Below are positions 17,959 to 28,126 of a stretch of DNA of 64,000 nt, one piece after another. Source of the stretch: Mycolicibacterium sp. CR10. GTDB lineage: Bacteria > Actinomycetota > Actinomycetes > Mycobacteriales > Mycobacteriaceae. Both the position numbers and the translations under genes were made by a program. The notes beneath the pieces were generated by a model. It was not told the DNA's origin. It saw nothing but the letters and a program-made list of their open reading frames with translations, and ran no database searches. Numbering within the stretch: position 1 is the stretch's first letter; every line of letters begins with the position of its first letter. Location of the stretch: the NCBI RefSeq assembly GCF_005222675.1, contig NZ_STGE01000017.1, positions 1 through 64,000 of the forward strand. Direction: 5' to 3'.

Positions 17959-18645
17959 TCAGCCCTCGAGCTTGTATCCCAGACCGCGCACGGTCACCAG
18001 GTGCACCGGGTTGGCGGGGTCCGACTCGATCTTGCTGCGCAGCCGCTTGACGTGAACGTCGAGCGTCTTGGTGTCCCCGACGTAGTCGGCGCCCCACACG
18101 CGGTCGATGAGCTGACCGCGGGTGAGCACCCGGCCGCTGTTGCGCATCAGATACTCCAGGAGATCGAACTCCTTGAGCGGCAACGTGATCGGGCTGCCAT
18201 TGACGCTGACGACGTGACGCTCGACGTCCATACGCACCGGCCCGGCCTCCAGCACCCCGTCACCGATTCCGGTGTCGTCGGCGTCGACGCCGCGGCGCAG
18301 CACGGCCCGGATACGCGCGATCAACTCGCGCGCGGAGTACGGCTTGGTGACGTAGTCGTCCGCCCCGAGCTCCAGGCCGACAACCTTGTCGATCTCGCTG
18401 TCGCGAGCGGTCACCATGATGACCGGGACACTGGACCGCGACCGCAACTGCTTGCAGACATCGGTGCCGCTCATTCCGGGAAGCATCAGATCCAGCAGCA
18501 CGATGTCAGCGCCTGCGCGCTCGAATTCGGCCAGGGCAGAAGGCCCGTCGGACACCACGGTCGCCTCGAAGCCCTCTTTGCGAAGGAGAAAGGCCAGGGG
18601 ATCGGCCAAGGACTCCTCGTCCTCCACGATCAGCACGCTGGTCAT
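17959..18645 (-). CDS. regX3: Response regulator RegX3
   Basis: 228-residue OmpR-family response regulator. The receiver domain has phosphoacceptor D52 (VLLDLMLPGMSG) and conserved K101 (VTKPYS). The C-terminal winged-helix DNA-binding domain (about residues 128-226) ends VRGLGYKLEG. It is phosphorylated by SenX3 and controls the low-phosphate response. The ATG at 18645 starts MTSVLIVEDEE; the longer frame runs into senX3. Only seven bases separate it from senX3; the MIRU repeats found between these genes in the M. tuberculosis complex are absent. Confidence 0.95.
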   Translation of the reverse strand: MTSVLIVEDEESLADPLAFLLRKEGFEATVVSDGPSALAEFERAGADIVLLDLMLPGMSGTDVCKQLRSRSSVPVIMVTARDSEIDKVVGLELGADDYVTKPYSARELIARIRAVLRRGVDADDTGIGDGVLEAGPVRMDVERHVVSVNGSPITLPLKEFDLLEYLMRNSGRVLTRGQLIDRVWGADYVGDTKTLDVHVKRLRSKIESDPANPVHLVTVRGLGYKLEG

Positions 18646-18652
18646 CGATGTA

Positions 18653-19840
18653 CTAGTCCTCTCGTTCGTGGTGATCATCTGAGTCGTCCCCGCCATCCAG
18701 GAAGGCGGGGATCGACAAAGTGAACGTCGACCCGGTGCCCGGCTGACTCCACAGCCGGATGGATCCGTTGTGATTGGCGGCGACGTGCTTGACGATCGCC
18801 AGCCCCAACCCCGTGCCGCCGGTGGCCCGGGACCGCGCCTTGTCGACGCGGAAGAATCGTTCGAAAACCCGCTCCTGATCGGCAAGCGCAATGCCGATGC
18901 CGCGGTCGGTGATCGCGATCTCGATGTTGTCGCCGCGCCTGCGCCGGCTGACCGACACCGAGGATCCGTTGGGCGAGTAGGCAATCGCGTTGGACACCAG
19001 GTTCGCGATGGCGGTCACCAGCAGGGTCTGGTCACCGAGCACCCGGAAGCCCGTCGGCGCATCGGTGGTGATCGCGATGTCGGCGTTGTCGGCGGCGACC
19101 TTGTGGCGCGACAACGCCTCGGACACCACCGTGTCGACGTCGACGGCATCGAGGTCGGGCAGTGGCTCGGCGCCCTGCAGTCGCGACAGTTCGATCAGCT
19201 CACCCACCATGTTGGCCAACCGGTTGGACTCGGTGACCATCTTGCCCGCGAAGCGCTTGATCGTTTCCGGGTCGTCGCCGGAGGCCAGAATCGCCTCGGC
19301 AAGAACTCCCATCGCGCCCACCGGCGTCTTGAGCTCATGGCTGACATTGGCCACGAAATCCCGGCGGGTGGCCTCCATTCGGGCGTGCTCGGACTGGTCG
19401 TCGACGTAGATGACGGCGAACCGCCGATCGTCCTCTGTCAGCAACCGGACGTGGCCTCGCACCGAAAGCCCGGACCGGCCCGGCCTGCTTCGTTTCCGCG
19501 GCGAGAGGTCGACCTCGCCGTCCTCACCGGTGGACAGTGTGCGCTGCGCCGCCAGCCAGGCGCGATCGTCGATCAGCCGGTCGCGCACCAGGCCGAGTTC
19601 CCGGGCGCGATCGTTGGTGTAGACGACGTCACGGTAGGTGTCAACGACCACGATCCCCACCGGGGACTGCGCCACCACGTGCTCGAGCATCTGCGAGACG
19701 GTGATACCCGATTGTTCGACCGAGCGCCGTTGTCTGCGGTCGCGGAGTCGGGGTGCCACCCACACTCCGAACGCGACACCGATCGACGATGCGAGCAGTG
19801 CCACGATCGCGACGATCAGCAGCGCCGATACGACACTCAC
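18653..19840 (-). CDS. senX3: Sensor histidine kinase SenX3
   Basis: 395-residue membrane sensor kinase. The N-terminal hydrophobic region (residues about 3-30) is followed by a PAS-like domain (about 48-150). The phosphoacceptor H168 lies in [13 protein letters not shown]. The ATP-binding boxes [23 protein letters not shown] and [12 protein letters not shown] are all present. It partners RegX3 and senses phosphate limitation through the Pst system in mycobacteria. GTG start at 19840. Repeats resembling a RegX3-binding site lie upstream at 19934-19961, suggesting autoregulation. Confidence 0.95.
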   Translation of the reverse strand: MSVVSALLIVAIVALLASSIGVAFGVWVAPRLRDRRQRRSVEQSGITVSQMLEHVVAQSPVGIVVVDTYRDVVYTNDRARELGLVRDRLIDDRAWLAAQRTLSTGEDGEVDLSPRKRSRPGRSGLSVRGHVRLLTEDDRRFAVIYVDDQSEHARMEATRRDFVANVSHELKTPVGAMGVLAEAILASGDDPETIKRFAGKMVTESNRLANMVGELIELSRLQGAEPLPDLDAVDVDTVVSEALSRHKVAADNADIAITTDAPTGFRVLGDQTLLVTAIANLVSNAIAYSPNGSSVSVSRRRRGDNIEIAITDRGIGIALADQERVFERFFRVDKARSRATGGTGLGLAIVKHVAANHNGSIRLWSQPGTGSTFTLSIPAFLDGGDDSDDHHERED

Positions 19841-19933
19841 GCGAAAATCGTACGCATTCGGTGAACGTCATCCCAGCAGCGTGCGGCCAAAACGGGACAA
19901 GTCACAGAGTCAAACACGGAAGTTCGGGTCCGC

Positions 19934-19961
19934 GTTCGCCACTGTTCACCCGTTGTTCGCC
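19934..19961 (-). promoter_or_regulatory. Candidate RegX3 box upstream of senX3
   Basis: Three direct repeats, GTTCGCC (19934-19940), GTTCACC (19944-19950) and GTTCGCC (19955-19961), are spaced 10 and 11 bases apart, about one helical turn. They lie 94-121 bases upstream of senX3. Tandem repeats at this spacing are typical of PhoB/RegX3-type OmpR-family operators, and senX3-regX3 is known to be autoregulated in mycobacteria. Confidence 0.6.
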
Positions 19962-19990
19962 AGGCGAGGGCGCCAGCGCTGATCGGGCGG

Positions 19991-20746
19991 CTACTTCTTC
20001 GCGCCCTGGGCGGCCACCGCGGCGGCGCCGGCCGCTGCAGCGTCGGGATCCAGGTACGTACCGCCGGCCACCGTCGGCTTGAGGTCCGCGTCCAGGTCGT
20101 AGCGCAGCGGAATCCCGGTGGGGATGTTGAGACCCACGACGTCCTCGTCGGACATCCCGTCGAGGTACTTCACCAGCGCCCGCAGCGAGTTGCCGTGCGC
20201 GGCGATGATCACCGTCTTCCCCGCCTTGATGTCGGGCACGATCACCTCGGTGAAATAGGGCACAAAGCGGTCGACGACGTCCTTGAGGCATTCTGTCCGC
20301 GGCGCACCGCCGGGAACGTCCGCGTAGCGCGGGTCGGCGTCCTGGCTGAACTCACTGCCCAGCTCGATGGGCGGCGGCGGGGTGTCGTAGCTGCGCCGCC
20401 ACGCCATGAACTGCTCCTCGCCGTACTTCGCCTTGGTCTCGGCCTTGTCCAGGCCCTGCAGCGCACCATAGTGACGTTCGTTGAGCCGCCAGTCCCGGTG
20501 CACCGGGATCCAGTGCCGGTCGGCCTTGTCCAGCGCGATGTTGGCCGTGGTGATGGCCCGCCTCAGCAGCGAGGTGTACAGCACGTCGGGGAGCTTGTCC
20601 TCGCCCTTGAGCAGTTCACCGGCACGGGCCGCCTCGGTTCTGCCCTTCTCGGTCAGGTCCACGTCGACCCAGCCGGTGAACAGGTTCAGCGCGTTCCACT
20701 CGCTTTCGCCGTGGCGGAGCAGGATCAGCGTCGAGGTATCTGCCAT
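19991..20746 (-). CDS. gpm1: Phosphoglycerate mutase, 2,3-bisphosphoglycerate-dependent
   Basis: Interconverts 3- and 2-phosphoglycerate in glycolysis. 251 residues; the phosphohistidine is H12 in [10 protein letters not shown]. Other signatures are [25 protein letters not shown] and [14 protein letters not shown] (second catalytic His). The C-terminus is an Ala-rich tail ([18 protein letters not shown]). ATG at 20746. It is upstream of senX3 on the same strand, as in M. tuberculosis (Rv0489). Confidence 0.95.
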   Translation of the reverse strand: MADTSTLILLRHGESEWNALNLFTGWVDVDLTEKGRTEAARAGELLKGEDKLPDVLYTSLLRRAITTANIALDKADRHWIPVHRDWRLNERHYGALQGLDKAETKAKYGEEQFMAWRRSYDTPPPPIELGSEFSQDADPRYADVPGGAPRTECLKDVVDRFVPYFTEVIVPDIKAGKTVIIAAHGNSLRALVKYLDGMSDEDVVGLNIPTGIPLRYDLDADLKPTVAGGTYLDPDAAAAGAAAVAAQGAKK

Positions 20747-20804
20747 GCCGGAAATCCTCTCACGGTGCCGGGGCGCCGTCGTGGCGATCGGCGACGGTCA
20801 CCGG

Positions 20805-21311
20805 TCAGTCATCGTCCTGATCGTCGATGAGGTGCTCGAACGCCTGCAGGTTCTTCAGGGATTCGCCGCGCGACACCCGCCACTCCCACTCCTTCTGGAT
20901 GGAGGTGCGAAAACCCAACTCCAGCAAGGTGTTGAAGTCCGAGTCGACCGCCTCGAGCACCTGACCGAGCACCCGGTCGATCTCGTCGGCGGTGACAGAC
21001 GTCAGCGCCATCCGGCCGACGAGGTAGATGTCGCCGGTGTTGTCCAGCGTGTAGGCGACGCCGTAGAGCCTGCGGTTGCGCTTGAGCAGGAACCGGTAGA
21101 CGCCCTCGAAGTTCTCGTCGGGCTTGCGACAGACGAACGCCTCGACGCGCACCGAGTGCTCGCCGATGCTCAAGATCGTGTTGGTCTTGAGCCTGCGCTC
21201 GCCGGGCAACTCGACGACCAGCCCCGGCAGGCTGCCGCGCGACCCTTTGTGCCGGGTGTACGTCAGATCGTTGTCCTGGAGCGTGGTCTCGATCAGTTCC
21301 TGCACGTTCAC
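20805..21311 (-). CDS. YbjN-domain protein (Rv0487-like)
   Basis: 168-residue soluble protein of the YbjN/type III chaperone-like fold ([16 protein letters not shown] followed by [15 protein letters not shown]). It matches Rv0487. YbjN proteins are linked to stress phenotypes in E. coli, but no biochemical activity is established. The GTG start overlaps the mshA stop by four bases (GTGA), so the two are translationally coupled; a role connected with mycothiol synthesis is possible but unproven. Confidence 0.8.
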   Translation of the reverse strand: MNVQELIETTLQDNDLTYTRHKGSRGSLPGLVVELPGERRLKTNTILSIGEHSVRVEAFVCRKPDENFEGVYRFLLKRNRRLYGVAYTLDNTGDIYLVGRMALTSVTADEIDRVLGQVLEAVDSDFNTLLELGFRTSIQKEWEWRVSRGESLKNLQAFEHLIDDQDDD

Positions 21312-22627
21312 GCGCGGACACCCCGTCGCATCGAGAACCTGCGACCGCTGCGCCGCGTCGACGGCTCGACCGGCGGATGCGCGGTGCGGTAATCCGCCAT
21401 CGCGCGGCCGTAGCTGGCCAGCAGGGAATCGACGGTGTGCGCCCAGGAGAACTGCGCGGCGTGCTCGACGGCCGCCGCGCGCATCGTGGCGGGATCGCGG
21501 ACGAACACCTCGCCGATCGTCTGGGCCCAGGCGTCGGGGTCGTGGCCATCGACCAGTGCGCCGCTGACCCCGTCGCGGACCGCCACCGGCAACCCACCGA
21601 CCGCGGCCGCGACCACGGGGGTGCCGCAGGCCTGCGCCTCGATGGCGACCAGGCCGAAGGATTCGTTGTAGCTCGGTACGGCGACCAGGTCGGCGGCCCG
21701 GTAGACCCGGACCAGCTCGTCGGGCGATTGCGGCGGCAGGAACGTCACCCGATCGGTGATACCCAACTCGTCAGCGAGTTGCACCAGCCCGTCCGGCGTC
21801 GCCAGACCGGAGCCGGACGGCCCGCCGGCGATGAGCACGTGGATGTCGGGCAGTTTGGCCGCGGCGCGCAGCAGCACGTCGGGCGCCTTGAGCGGTTGGA
21901 TCCGTCCGACGAAGGCGACGATGCGGGCCCCCGGATCGAGGCCGAGCGCGGCGCGGGCGGCGTGGCGGTCGCCGGGGGTGAACGTCTCGAGGTCGACGCC
22001 GGGGTGCACCACATCGATGCGGGCAGGATCCGCTTGGTGCAGTGAAACCAATTGCTGCGCTTCGTGTTCGGTGTTGACGATCAGACGGTCGGCCTCGTCG
22101 ACCACCTGCTGCTCGCCGACGGACCGCAGCGGGGGTTCGGGGGAATCGCCCGTCGCCAGCGATGCGTTCTTGACCGCGGCGAGGGTGTGGGCGGTGTGCA
22201 CCAGCGGTACTGCCCACCGGTCGGCCGCCAGCCATCCGACCTGTCCGGAGAGCCAGTAGTGCGAATGCACGACGTCGTAGTAGCCGGGTTCGTGGGTGGC
22301 TTCGGCGCGCAGCACTCCCGCGGTGAACGCACACAGCTGGGTGGGCAAATCGTTCTTGTCGAGGCCCTCGAAGGGTCCCGCGACCACGTTGCGCACCAGC
22401 ACGCCGGGCGCCACCCGGACTACCGGCGGGTCGGCCGACGTCGTCGCCCTGGTGAAGATCTCCACGTCGACGCCGCGACGGGCCAGTTCCAGTGCCGTCT
22501 GCACCACGTAGACGTTCATCCCGCCGGCGTCGCCGGTTCCCGGCTGGGCGAGCGGTGAGGTGTGCACGGACAGCACCGCCACCCGGCGAGGCACGGGTAA
22601 GGCGTGCGGGTCGGTCGCTGGACGCAC
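21308..22627 (-). CDS. mshA: D-inositol-3-phosphate glycosyltransferase, mycothiol biosynthesis
   Basis: Transfers GlcNAc from UDP-GlcNAc to 1-L-inositol-1-phosphate, the first step of mycothiol synthesis. 439-residue GT-B, family GT4 enzyme. The N-terminal domain has [20 protein letters not shown], whose Gly-rich loop binds substrate. The C-terminal domain has [15 protein letters not shown] and the nucleotide-sugar motif [18 protein letters not shown] start at 22627. It is followed by the coupled YbjN-domain gene and preceded by a ROK regulator gene 36 bases upstream. Confidence 0.95.
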   Translation of the reverse strand: MRPATDPHALPVPRRVAVLSVHTSPLAQPGTGDAGGMNVYVVQTALELARRGVDVEIFTRATTSADPPVVRVAPGVLVRNVVAGPFEGLDKNDLPTQLCAFTAGVLRAEATHEPGYYDVVHSHYWLSGQVGWLAADRWAVPLVHTAHTLAAVKNASLATGDSPEPPLRSVGEQQVVDEADRLIVNTEHEAQQLVSLHQADPARIDVVHPGVDLETFTPGDRHAARAALGLDPGARIVAFVGRIQPLKAPDVLLRAAAKLPDIHVLIAGGPSGSGLATPDGLVQLADELGITDRVTFLPPQSPDELVRVYRAADLVAVPSYNESFGLVAIEAQACGTPVVAAAVGGLPVAVRDGVSGALVDGHDPDAWAQTIGEVFVRDPATMRAAAVEHAAQFSWAHTVDSLLASYGRAMADYRTAHPPVEPSTRRSGRRFSMRRGVRA

Positions 22628-22663
22628 ACCGTCATGTCTACACCGCCGGGTCGGGGTCCCCGC

Positions 22664-23986
22664 TCACGCACTCACCTCGGGCCTGCGGGCCTGCGCGCGG
22701 CGCATCGCGCCGATCGGGTCGGCGTAGAGCCCGCCGAGGGACACCACGCCCGCTCCGGCTTCCTGCACCCGGTTGCCGAACGCGGTGACGCGAAGGTCGC
22801 GGTGCGGCAGCACCGAACGCTCGGCGAACGCCTTCTCGACGGTGCTCATACCCTCCGGATACTCGGTGAACGCCTGGCCGCCGACCACCAGATCGTCGGG
22901 GTTGAGCATGTCGCGCAGCAGGGCGACGGCCTCGCCGAGCACCCGCGCCCGCTCAGTGACCAGGGCGACGGCCTTGTCATTGCCCTGCCGCGCGGCTCGC
23001 AGCACGGCCGTCATGGTCGACGTCGGCCCGTCGGCGGGGATGATGCGCGCCTTGCGCGCCGCGACGAGCACCGCTTCGTCACTGACCGTGGATTCCAGTT
23101 CCCCTGTGCCGCCGAGCAAGTCGGAGTGGGCGGGCAGCCGGGCGATCGTGCCCGGCCCGCTGGTCGGCGAATGGACCTGACCCCCGATCGAGAGCGCGTA
23201 GCCGACCGTCTCACGGGCGTAGACGTACAGGCTGGTCGCCGACCGGGTGGGCTGGCGACGCACCCCGAGCAGCAGTTCGGCCCCGGCCATCGCGTCGACG
23301 TGCGAGGCCAACGAGACCGGCAGCCCGAGGGCTTCGGCGAGGACCGGCCCCACCGGAGCATCCGACCAGCCCAGTCGCGGGTGGTCGAGGTAGCCCGTGG
23401 TGCTGTCGACGACGCCGCCGGCGGCAACGCCCACCCACAGTGGGCGGCGCCGGTGCCAGCGGCTCAGGTAGCGACGCGCACTGCCCGCGATGGCGGCCAG
23501 GGCGGCCGACTGCGCGCCACGCGGCGTCGGCGTCTCGACGACGTCCAGGGTCCGGCCGAACAGGTCGGTGGCCACGATGCTGGTGGTGCGGGCGCCGATA
23601 TGGATGCCCAGCGTCAGGAAGGGTTCGTGGTTGACCTCGACCGGCACCCGTGGCCGCCCGATGGCCCCGGAAACCGCCAGATCGGCCCGCTCCCGGAGCA
23701 CACCGGCATCCAGCAGGGCGGTGACCTGGCGGTTCACGGTGGCGATGCTGAGGTGGGTGACCTGCGCGATCACGTCGCGCGCGATCGGACCACGTAGTCG
23801 GGTCGCGCTGAACACCGACGCCGCGGCGGCTTCGGGGACGCGCAGCGCGGGCGCGACGATGTGGTGCAGGAGGGCCTGCGGGTAGCGCCCGCCGCCGGTG
23901 GCCGGCCCGGGAGCCGGGCGGGCCTTGCCGACAGCGGAGCGCGAACGCTGAACGCGGGTGCTGGGGGCGGAAAGAGATGTGCTCAC
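22664..23986 (-). CDS. ROK-family transcriptional regulator (Rv0485-like)
   Basis: 440-residue NagC/XylR-type ROK protein. An N-terminal winged helix-turn-helix (about residues 60-115; DVIAQVTHLSIATVNRQV) precedes the ROK domain (LTLGIHIGARTTSIVATD; later VGVAAGGVVDS). The ROK zinc-binding cysteines are not apparent, so sugar-kinase activity is unlikely. In M. tuberculosis Rv0485 lies beside mshA in the same way. Effector unknown; a sugar or amino-sugar ligand is plausible from the family. GTG start at 23986. Confidence 0.82.
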   Translation of the reverse strand: MSTSLSAPSTRVQRSRSAVGKARPAPGPATGGGRYPQALLHHIVAPALRVPEAAAASVFSATRLRGPIARDVIAQVTHLSIATVNRQVTALLDAGVLRERADLAVSGAIGRPRVPVEVNHEPFLTLGIHIGARTTSIVATDLFGRTLDVVETPTPRGAQSAALAAIAGSARRYLSRWHRRRPLWVGVAAGGVVDSTTGYLDHPRLGWSDAPVGPVLAEALGLPVSLASHVDAMAGAELLLGVRRQPTRSATSLYVYARETVGYALSIGGQVHSPTSGPGTIARLPAHSDLLGGTGELESTVSDEAVLVAARKARIIPADGPTSTMTAVLRAARQGNDKAVALVTERARVLGEAVALLRDMLNPDDLVVGGQAFTEYPEGMSTVEKAFAERSVLPHRDLRVTAFGNRVQEAGAGVVSLGGLYADPIGAMRRAQARRPEVSA

Positions 23987-24195
23987 GGGATTGTCCTCGG
24001 GGAAGTCGGTCGGTGGGTCGGGGCCACACCTGAAGACTCAGCAGGACGAAACGGGTCCGTGTTCAGTCAGGCGCGGCTGGGTGCGCAACAACAACACGCA
24101 CGCCGCGCGGCAGCGAGGACTGCCTGACTATTCCGGTACACGCGGTCAACTTAGCACGACTATGTGCGCCTGCGCGACGGCTGGAAGGCGGCGCT

Positions 24196-24201
24196 TACTC
24201 T
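24196..24201 (+). promoter_or_regulatory. Predicted -10 element for the SDR gene
   Basis: TACTCT lies seven bases before the ATG at 24209, which suggests a leaderless or nearly leaderless transcript. There is no Shine-Dalgarno sequence upstream of this ATG. Confidence 0.4.
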
Positions 24202-24208
24202 GGTGTCC

Positions 24209-24967
24209 ATGACGACTCCTTCTGATTCGCGCCGGGTCGCAGTGGTCACCGGCGCCAGTGCCGGGATCGGCGAGGCGACCGCGAGAACCCTTGCTGCACA
24301 AGGTTTTCACGTGATCTGCGTGGCCCGGCGCGAGGGTCCGATCACCGCGCTGGCCGCCGAGATCGACGGAACGGCGATTGTGGCGGACGTCACCGACGCC
24401 ACCGCCGTGGCGGCAATGGCCGGTCGACTGGACCGCGTGGATGTGCTCGTCAACAACGCCGGCGGGGCACGCGGGCTGGAGTCGGTGGCCGATGCCGATG
24501 TCGAGCACTGGCGGTGGATGTGGGAAGCCAACGTGCTGGGCACGCTGCACGTCACCCGCGCACTGCTGCCCAAGCTCATCGACTCCGGCGACGGGCTGAT
24601 CATCACCGTCACCTCCATTGCCGCCGTCGAGACCTATGACAACGGGGCGGGCTACACCACGGCCAAGCACGCCCAAGGCGTCCTGCACCGCACCCTGCGC
24701 AGCGAGCTGCTCGGAAAACCGGTGCGCCTCACCGAAGTTGCGCCTGGAATGGTGAAGACAGACTTCTCCCTGCGCCGGTTCGACGGCGACTCCGAACGCG
24801 CCGAGAAGGTGTACCAGGGCGTCACGCCGCTGGTGGCCGAGGACATCGCCGACGTGATCGGTTTCGTCGCCTCGCGCCCGTCGCACGTGGACCTGGATCT
24901 GATCGTGGTGAGGCCGCGCGACCAGGTCAGCGGGGCCATCGGGTCGCGGTTCAACCGGACGAGCTGA
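24209..24967 (+). CDS. Short-chain dehydrogenase/reductase (Rv0484c-like)
   Basis: 252-residue classical SDR. Cofactor motif VVTGASAGIGEATA (TGxxxGxG) at the N-terminus, NNAG in VLVNNAGGARG, the catalytic Ser in ITSIAAVE and the YxxxK pair in YTTAKHAQG. The NAD(P)H-dependent substrate is unknown; the pattern is near YdfG-type serine/3-hydroxy acid dehydrogenases. I placed the start at the ATG of MTTPSDSRRVAVVTG, not at the upstream in-frame codon at 24164, because a -10 element sits between them. Divergent from the ROK regulator, with a 222-base gap that contains no other gene I can see. Confidence 0.85.
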   Translation: MTTPSDSRRVAVVTGASAGIGEATARTLAAQGFHVICVARREGPITALAAEIDGTAIVADVTDATAVAAMAGRLDRVDVLVNNAGGARGLESVADADVEHWRWMWEANVLGTLHVTRALLPKLIDSGDGLIITVTSIAAVETYDNGAGYTTAKHAQGVLHRTLRSELLGKPVRLTEVAPGMVKTDFSLRRFDGDSERAEKVYQGVTPLVAEDIADVIGFVASRPSHVDLDLIVVRPRDQVSGAIGSRFNRTS

Positions 24968-25084
24968 CGTTTTGCGAAATGACCGTCAATTATCGGGTAA
25001 TTAACAGGTATCTATCAGCTACCGTCTGAATTCTGGAGCGTAACGGTCGACGCACGTCGGCTCTCTCCAGACAGGGGGACCACG

Positions 25085-25201
25085 ATGACCTATCTGACCC
25101 GCTCAGCTGTGTTGTTCGCTGACGAATCCGGCACGTCCGTCGATTCGATGGCGACGTTGGAAGTGGCGATTCTGGAGTACTTCTGGAACGGCCAACGCTG
25201 A
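25085..25201 (+). CDS. Candidate small protein, 38 residues
   Basis: Short open frame MTYLTRSAVLFADESGTS and on, ending EYFWNGQR. It has a strong ribosome-binding sequence (CAGGGGGACCACG immediately before ATG) and an unusually AT-rich upstream segment (24970-25035) that includes a perfect small dyad, AATTATCGGGTAATT, so a promoter is likely. It stops four bases from the convergent L,D-transpeptidase stop. I do not recognise a family. Part of it could be a short helix (SMATLEVAILEYF). Real translation is likely but unproven. Confidence 0.5.
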   Translation: MTYLTRSAVLFADESGTSVDSMATLEVAILEYFWNGQR

Positions 25202-25205
25202 GACG

Positions 25206-26510
25206 TCAACCGCCGGGGCGGTCACCGACCGGCTGAGGCGCATCCGACGGCGTCGCGGGCGCGATGCTGGGGATCTGCGTGGGCGCCTGCGCGGACGACA
25301 ACGCCGACATCGAGGTCCACTCGTCCCACGGCACCGCCCAGTCCCAGATGTCGCCGTCGGCGTAGGACAGATTGATCCGGGTGCCGGTGACCTCGACCGG
25401 GTCACCGTAGATCGCGGTGTTGAAGTACTGCTGGGCGTCCTCGGTGGACAGGTTGATGCAGCCGTTGGTGACGTTGCTGTTGCCCTGAGCGCCAGAGCTC
25501 GCCGGGTTGGCGTGGATGAACTCGCCGTTGTTGGAGATCCGCACGGCGAAGCGCTCACGGACGTTGGCGTACCCGGCCGCCGGGTTCGTCATGTAGAAGT
25601 CCTCGTACTTCTCGGTGACCACATGGACGCCGCTGCGCGTGACGTTGCGGTCCAGGTCTCCCTCGCCGTAGCTGCACGGCAGCGTCATGATCACGCCCGC
25701 ATCGGTGATCACCTCGATCTGGTGCGACGACGCCTCGGCCTTGACCACCTGGAAGCGGCCGACGGTGAAGTCCAGCGTCGAGTCGGACGCGCCGTAGGCG
25801 CCGGTGCCGAACGGCACACCGTAGAACTTCGCGTCGACGTGCACCGCGGTGCCCGGCGGGTAGTACTCCTTGGTGCGCCAGTGCACCCGCGAGCCGCCCA
25901 CCTCGTCGGGTAGCCAGGCCCAACTGCCCTCGACGGGCGGTGTGGTGGTCACTGTGAGGGCTCTCTCGACTTCGGCTCGGTCTTCCTCGGCGACCGACGC
26001 GTCGAACTGGATGATGATCGGTGCGGCGACGCCGACGGTCTGACCGTCGGAGAGCTGGAACTGACCGTTGACCTGTGTGTCGGGGTTGATCGTGGAGAAC
26101 GATCCGCGGACGGGCACGGCCTTGCCGTCCTCGCCGACGACGCTGCCACCCCACGTGTAGGACGCCCCGTACCCGAGCGGCTCGGTGACGGTGAACTCGG
26201 TGCGGTCACGGTTGAGCGTGCCGGCGATGACCCTGCCCTCGGCGTTCGTCAGGCCGACCTTCTGGAACCAGCCGTCCTGGACCTTGACGCCGGTGCGCGC
26301 GGTGGGCACGACGTCGGCCGACTCATCGGCGGGCTCGTACGTCACGGTCGGCGCAGGCAGGGTGTCCTCGGAGGCCCCGCTGCCGGGCTTGGTGCCGTTC
26401 GACATACACGCCGCGAGCGCACCCGGCGCAACCACCCCGACCGCGAGAGCGGTCAGGGCACGTCGTCGGGTCAACGACGGCATCGGGTCGGCGGGGCTCA
26501 CGTGAACCAA
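25206..26510 (-). CDS. lprQ: L,D-transpeptidase lipoprotein (LprQ/LdtMt5-like)
   Basis: 434-residue exported lipoprotein that forms 3-3 crosslinks in peptidoglycan. Signal peptide with lipobox ALAAC (C35 lipidated), Ig-like domains (about 50-250), then the YkuD catalytic domain (about 255-385). The active Cys is C351 in [10 protein letters not shown], with His333 upstream ([11 protein letters not shown]). The usual SHGC motif reads TNGC here, as I recall for the LdtMt5 branch (Rv0483). A Trp-rich and Pro/Ala-rich C-terminal tail follows. ATG at 26510; a GTG at 26501 is an alternative. It follows murB by six bases, joining two peptidoglycan enzymes in one unit. Confidence 0.88.
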   Translation of the reverse strand: MVHVSPADPMPSLTRRRALTALAVGVVAPGALAACMSNGTKPGSGASEDTLPAPTVTYEPADESADVVPTARTGVKVQDGWFQKVGLTNAEGRVIAGTLNRDRTEFTVTEPLGYGASYTWGGSVVGEDGKAVPVRGSFSTINPDTQVNGQFQLSDGQTVGVAAPIIIQFDASVAEEDRAEVERALTVTTTPPVEGSWAWLPDEVGGSRVHWRTKEYYPPGTAVHVDAKFYGVPFGTGAYGASDSTLDFTVGRFQVVKAEASSHQIEVITDAGVIMTLPCSYGEGDLDRNVTRSGVHVVTEKYEDFYMTNPAAGYANVRERFAVRISNNGEFIHANPASSGAQGNSNVTNGCINLSTEDAQQYFNTAIYGDPVEVTGTRINLSYADGDIWDWAVPWDEWTSMSALSSAQAPTQIPSIAPATPSDAPQPVGDRPGG

Positions 26511-26516
26511 CGGTAC

Positions 26517-27566
26517 CTAGAGAACGCACCCGATCAGAATCGGTTCGGGTGTGAGGTCGATCCCGAAGGCGGTTCTGACACCGTCCCGCACCGTCCTGGC
26601 CAGCGACAACACGTCGGCGGTGGTCGCTTGACCGCGATTGGTCACAGCGAGCGCATGCTTGGTCGACAGGCGGGCCGGCGCCCCGTCGCCGGGGTATCCC
26701 TTGCCGAACCCGGACCGCTCCACCAGCCAGCCGGCGGCCAGCTTCACCCCGTCGGGGGCCGGATAGTTCGGAACCGGCCCGTCGACGGCAGCGACAAGGC
26801 GATCGAAGGTGGCACGGGTGACCACCGGGTTGGTGAAGAAGGACCCCACGCTCCAGGTGTCGTGGTCGGCTTCGTCCAACACCATGCCCTTGCGGCCACG
26901 CAGTGACAGCACCGCCGCACGCACCCGCGCGGGGTCGGCGCGCTGCCCCGGTTCGGCCTCCAGCGCGGCGGCAAGTTCCCCGTACCGCAGCGGCGCGCTG
27001 CGGCCCGCCGAGTCGAGCGCGAACTCCACCTCCAACACCACCGATGCCGAGGAGTTCTTCAGAATGCTTGTCCGGTAACCGAACTGGAGGACATCGGGCG
27101 CAACCCAGCGATCCTCGCCGGTGCGTCGGTCCAGCAGCCGGACCCCGACGATGGTGTCGGCGACCTCGGCGCCGTAGGCACCCACGTTCTGCACCGGCGT
27201 CGCACCCGTCGATCCCGGTATCCCCGACAGACATTCGAGCCCACCCAGCCCGTGCGCCAGCGAGGCGGCGACGACGTCGTCCCACACCGCGCCCGCCTCG
27301 GCCCGCACCCGGTCACCGTCCACGGCGATGCCGGCATTCGCGAGCCGGATCACGGTCAGGTCCTCGAGGTCGTCGGCGAGCACCACGTTGGATCCACCGG
27401 CCAGTACCAGGGCGTCCTGCCCGGCGGCCAACAGTGCATCGACCACCTGCTCGGTGGTGTCGCAGGTGACCAACCGGCGTGCGACCGGCCCGACGCGCAA
27501 CGTGGTCAGCGGCGCCAGTGGGACATTCTCGGCAACCGCCACGCCCCCGATAGACGAAGTGACCAC
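26517..27566 (-). CDS. murB: UDP-N-acetylenolpyruvoylglucosamine reductase
   Basis: FAD enzyme that reduces UDP-GlcNAc-enolpyruvate to UDP-MurNAc in the cytoplasm. 349 residues. The FAD-binding PP-loop segment is [13 protein letters not shown], with [17 protein letters not shown] following. The catalytic serine is in [10 protein letters not shown], and a glutamate near the C-terminus ([10 protein letters not shown]) completes the proton relay. GTG at 27566 gives [15 protein letters not shown]. It is divergent from the DUF2505 gene (26 bases) and upstream of the L,D-transpeptidase. Confidence 0.95.
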   Translation of the reverse strand: MVTSSIGGVAVAENVPLAPLTTLRVGPVARRLVTCDTTEQVVDALLAAGQDALVLAGGSNVVLADDLEDLTVIRLANAGIAVDGDRVRAEAGAVWDDVVAASLAHGLGGLECLSGIPGSTGATPVQNVGAYGAEVADTIVGVRLLDRRTGEDRWVAPDVLQFGYRTSILKNSSASVVLEVEFALDSAGRSAPLRYGELAAALEAEPGQRADPARVRAAVLSLRGRKGMVLDEADHDTWSVGSFFTNPVVTRATFDRLVAAVDGPVPNYPAPDGVKLAAGWLVERSGFGKGYPGDGAPARLSTKHALAVTNRGQATTADVLSLARTVRDGVRTAFGIDLTPEPILIGCVL

Positions 27567-27592
27567 GGGCGGTAACGGTAGCGTGGTTTGCT

Positions 27593-28105
27593 ATGCCACG
27601 TTCATTCGACATGGCCGCCGAATACGAGGGCACAGTCGCTCAGGTGCACCGCGCATTCAGCGACGAGGAGTACTGGATGGTGCGCCTCAGTGACTCCGGC
27701 GCCGACCACGCCACGCTGGACGAGATGGTGACCGGCGCCGACGGCGGGATCCGGATCAGGACCACCCAGACCCTGCGCGCGGACCGGCTGCCCGCCGTGG
27801 TGACGCAATTCCACCGTGGCGACCTGAGTTTCGTGCGCGAAGAGATCTGGACCCCGGTCGTCGACGGGCGGGCCACCGCGGTGGTCACCGGCAAGATCCC
27901 GGGGGCGCCCGCCCACCTCGCCGGCGACGCGGTGCTCAACCCGACTGTCGCCAAAGCTGGTTCGCAGATGACGTTCAAGGCCACCGTCGAGGTCAGGGTT
28001 CCGCTCCTGGGCGGCAAGATCGAGAACTTCATCGGAAGCCAGTTGGTCGACCTGCTGATCGCCGAACAACGCTTCACCACGGTGTGGATCACCGAAAACA
28101 CCTGA
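27593..28105 (+). CDS. DUF2505 family protein (Rv0481c-like)
   Basis: 170-residue soluble protein of DUF2505, a START/SRPBCC-like fold expected to bind a hydrophobic ligand. It begins MPRSFDMAAEYEGTVAQVH and contains the conserved block TGKIPGAPAHLAGDAVL. No enzyme motif. Divergent from murB with 26 bases between starts, and followed after 21 bases by a methyltransferase gene in the same direction. Homologue of Rv0481c. Confidence 0.82.
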   Translation: MPRSFDMAAEYEGTVAQVHRAFSDEEYWMVRLSDSGADHATLDEMVTGADGGIRIRTTQTLRADRLPAVVTQFHRGDLSFVREEIWTPVVDGRATAVVTGKIPGAPAHLAGDAVLNPTVAKAGSQMTFKATVEVRVPLLGGKIENFIGSQLVDLLIAEQRFTTVWITENT

Positions 28106-28126
28106 TCCGCCGCCTAGACTCACGCC

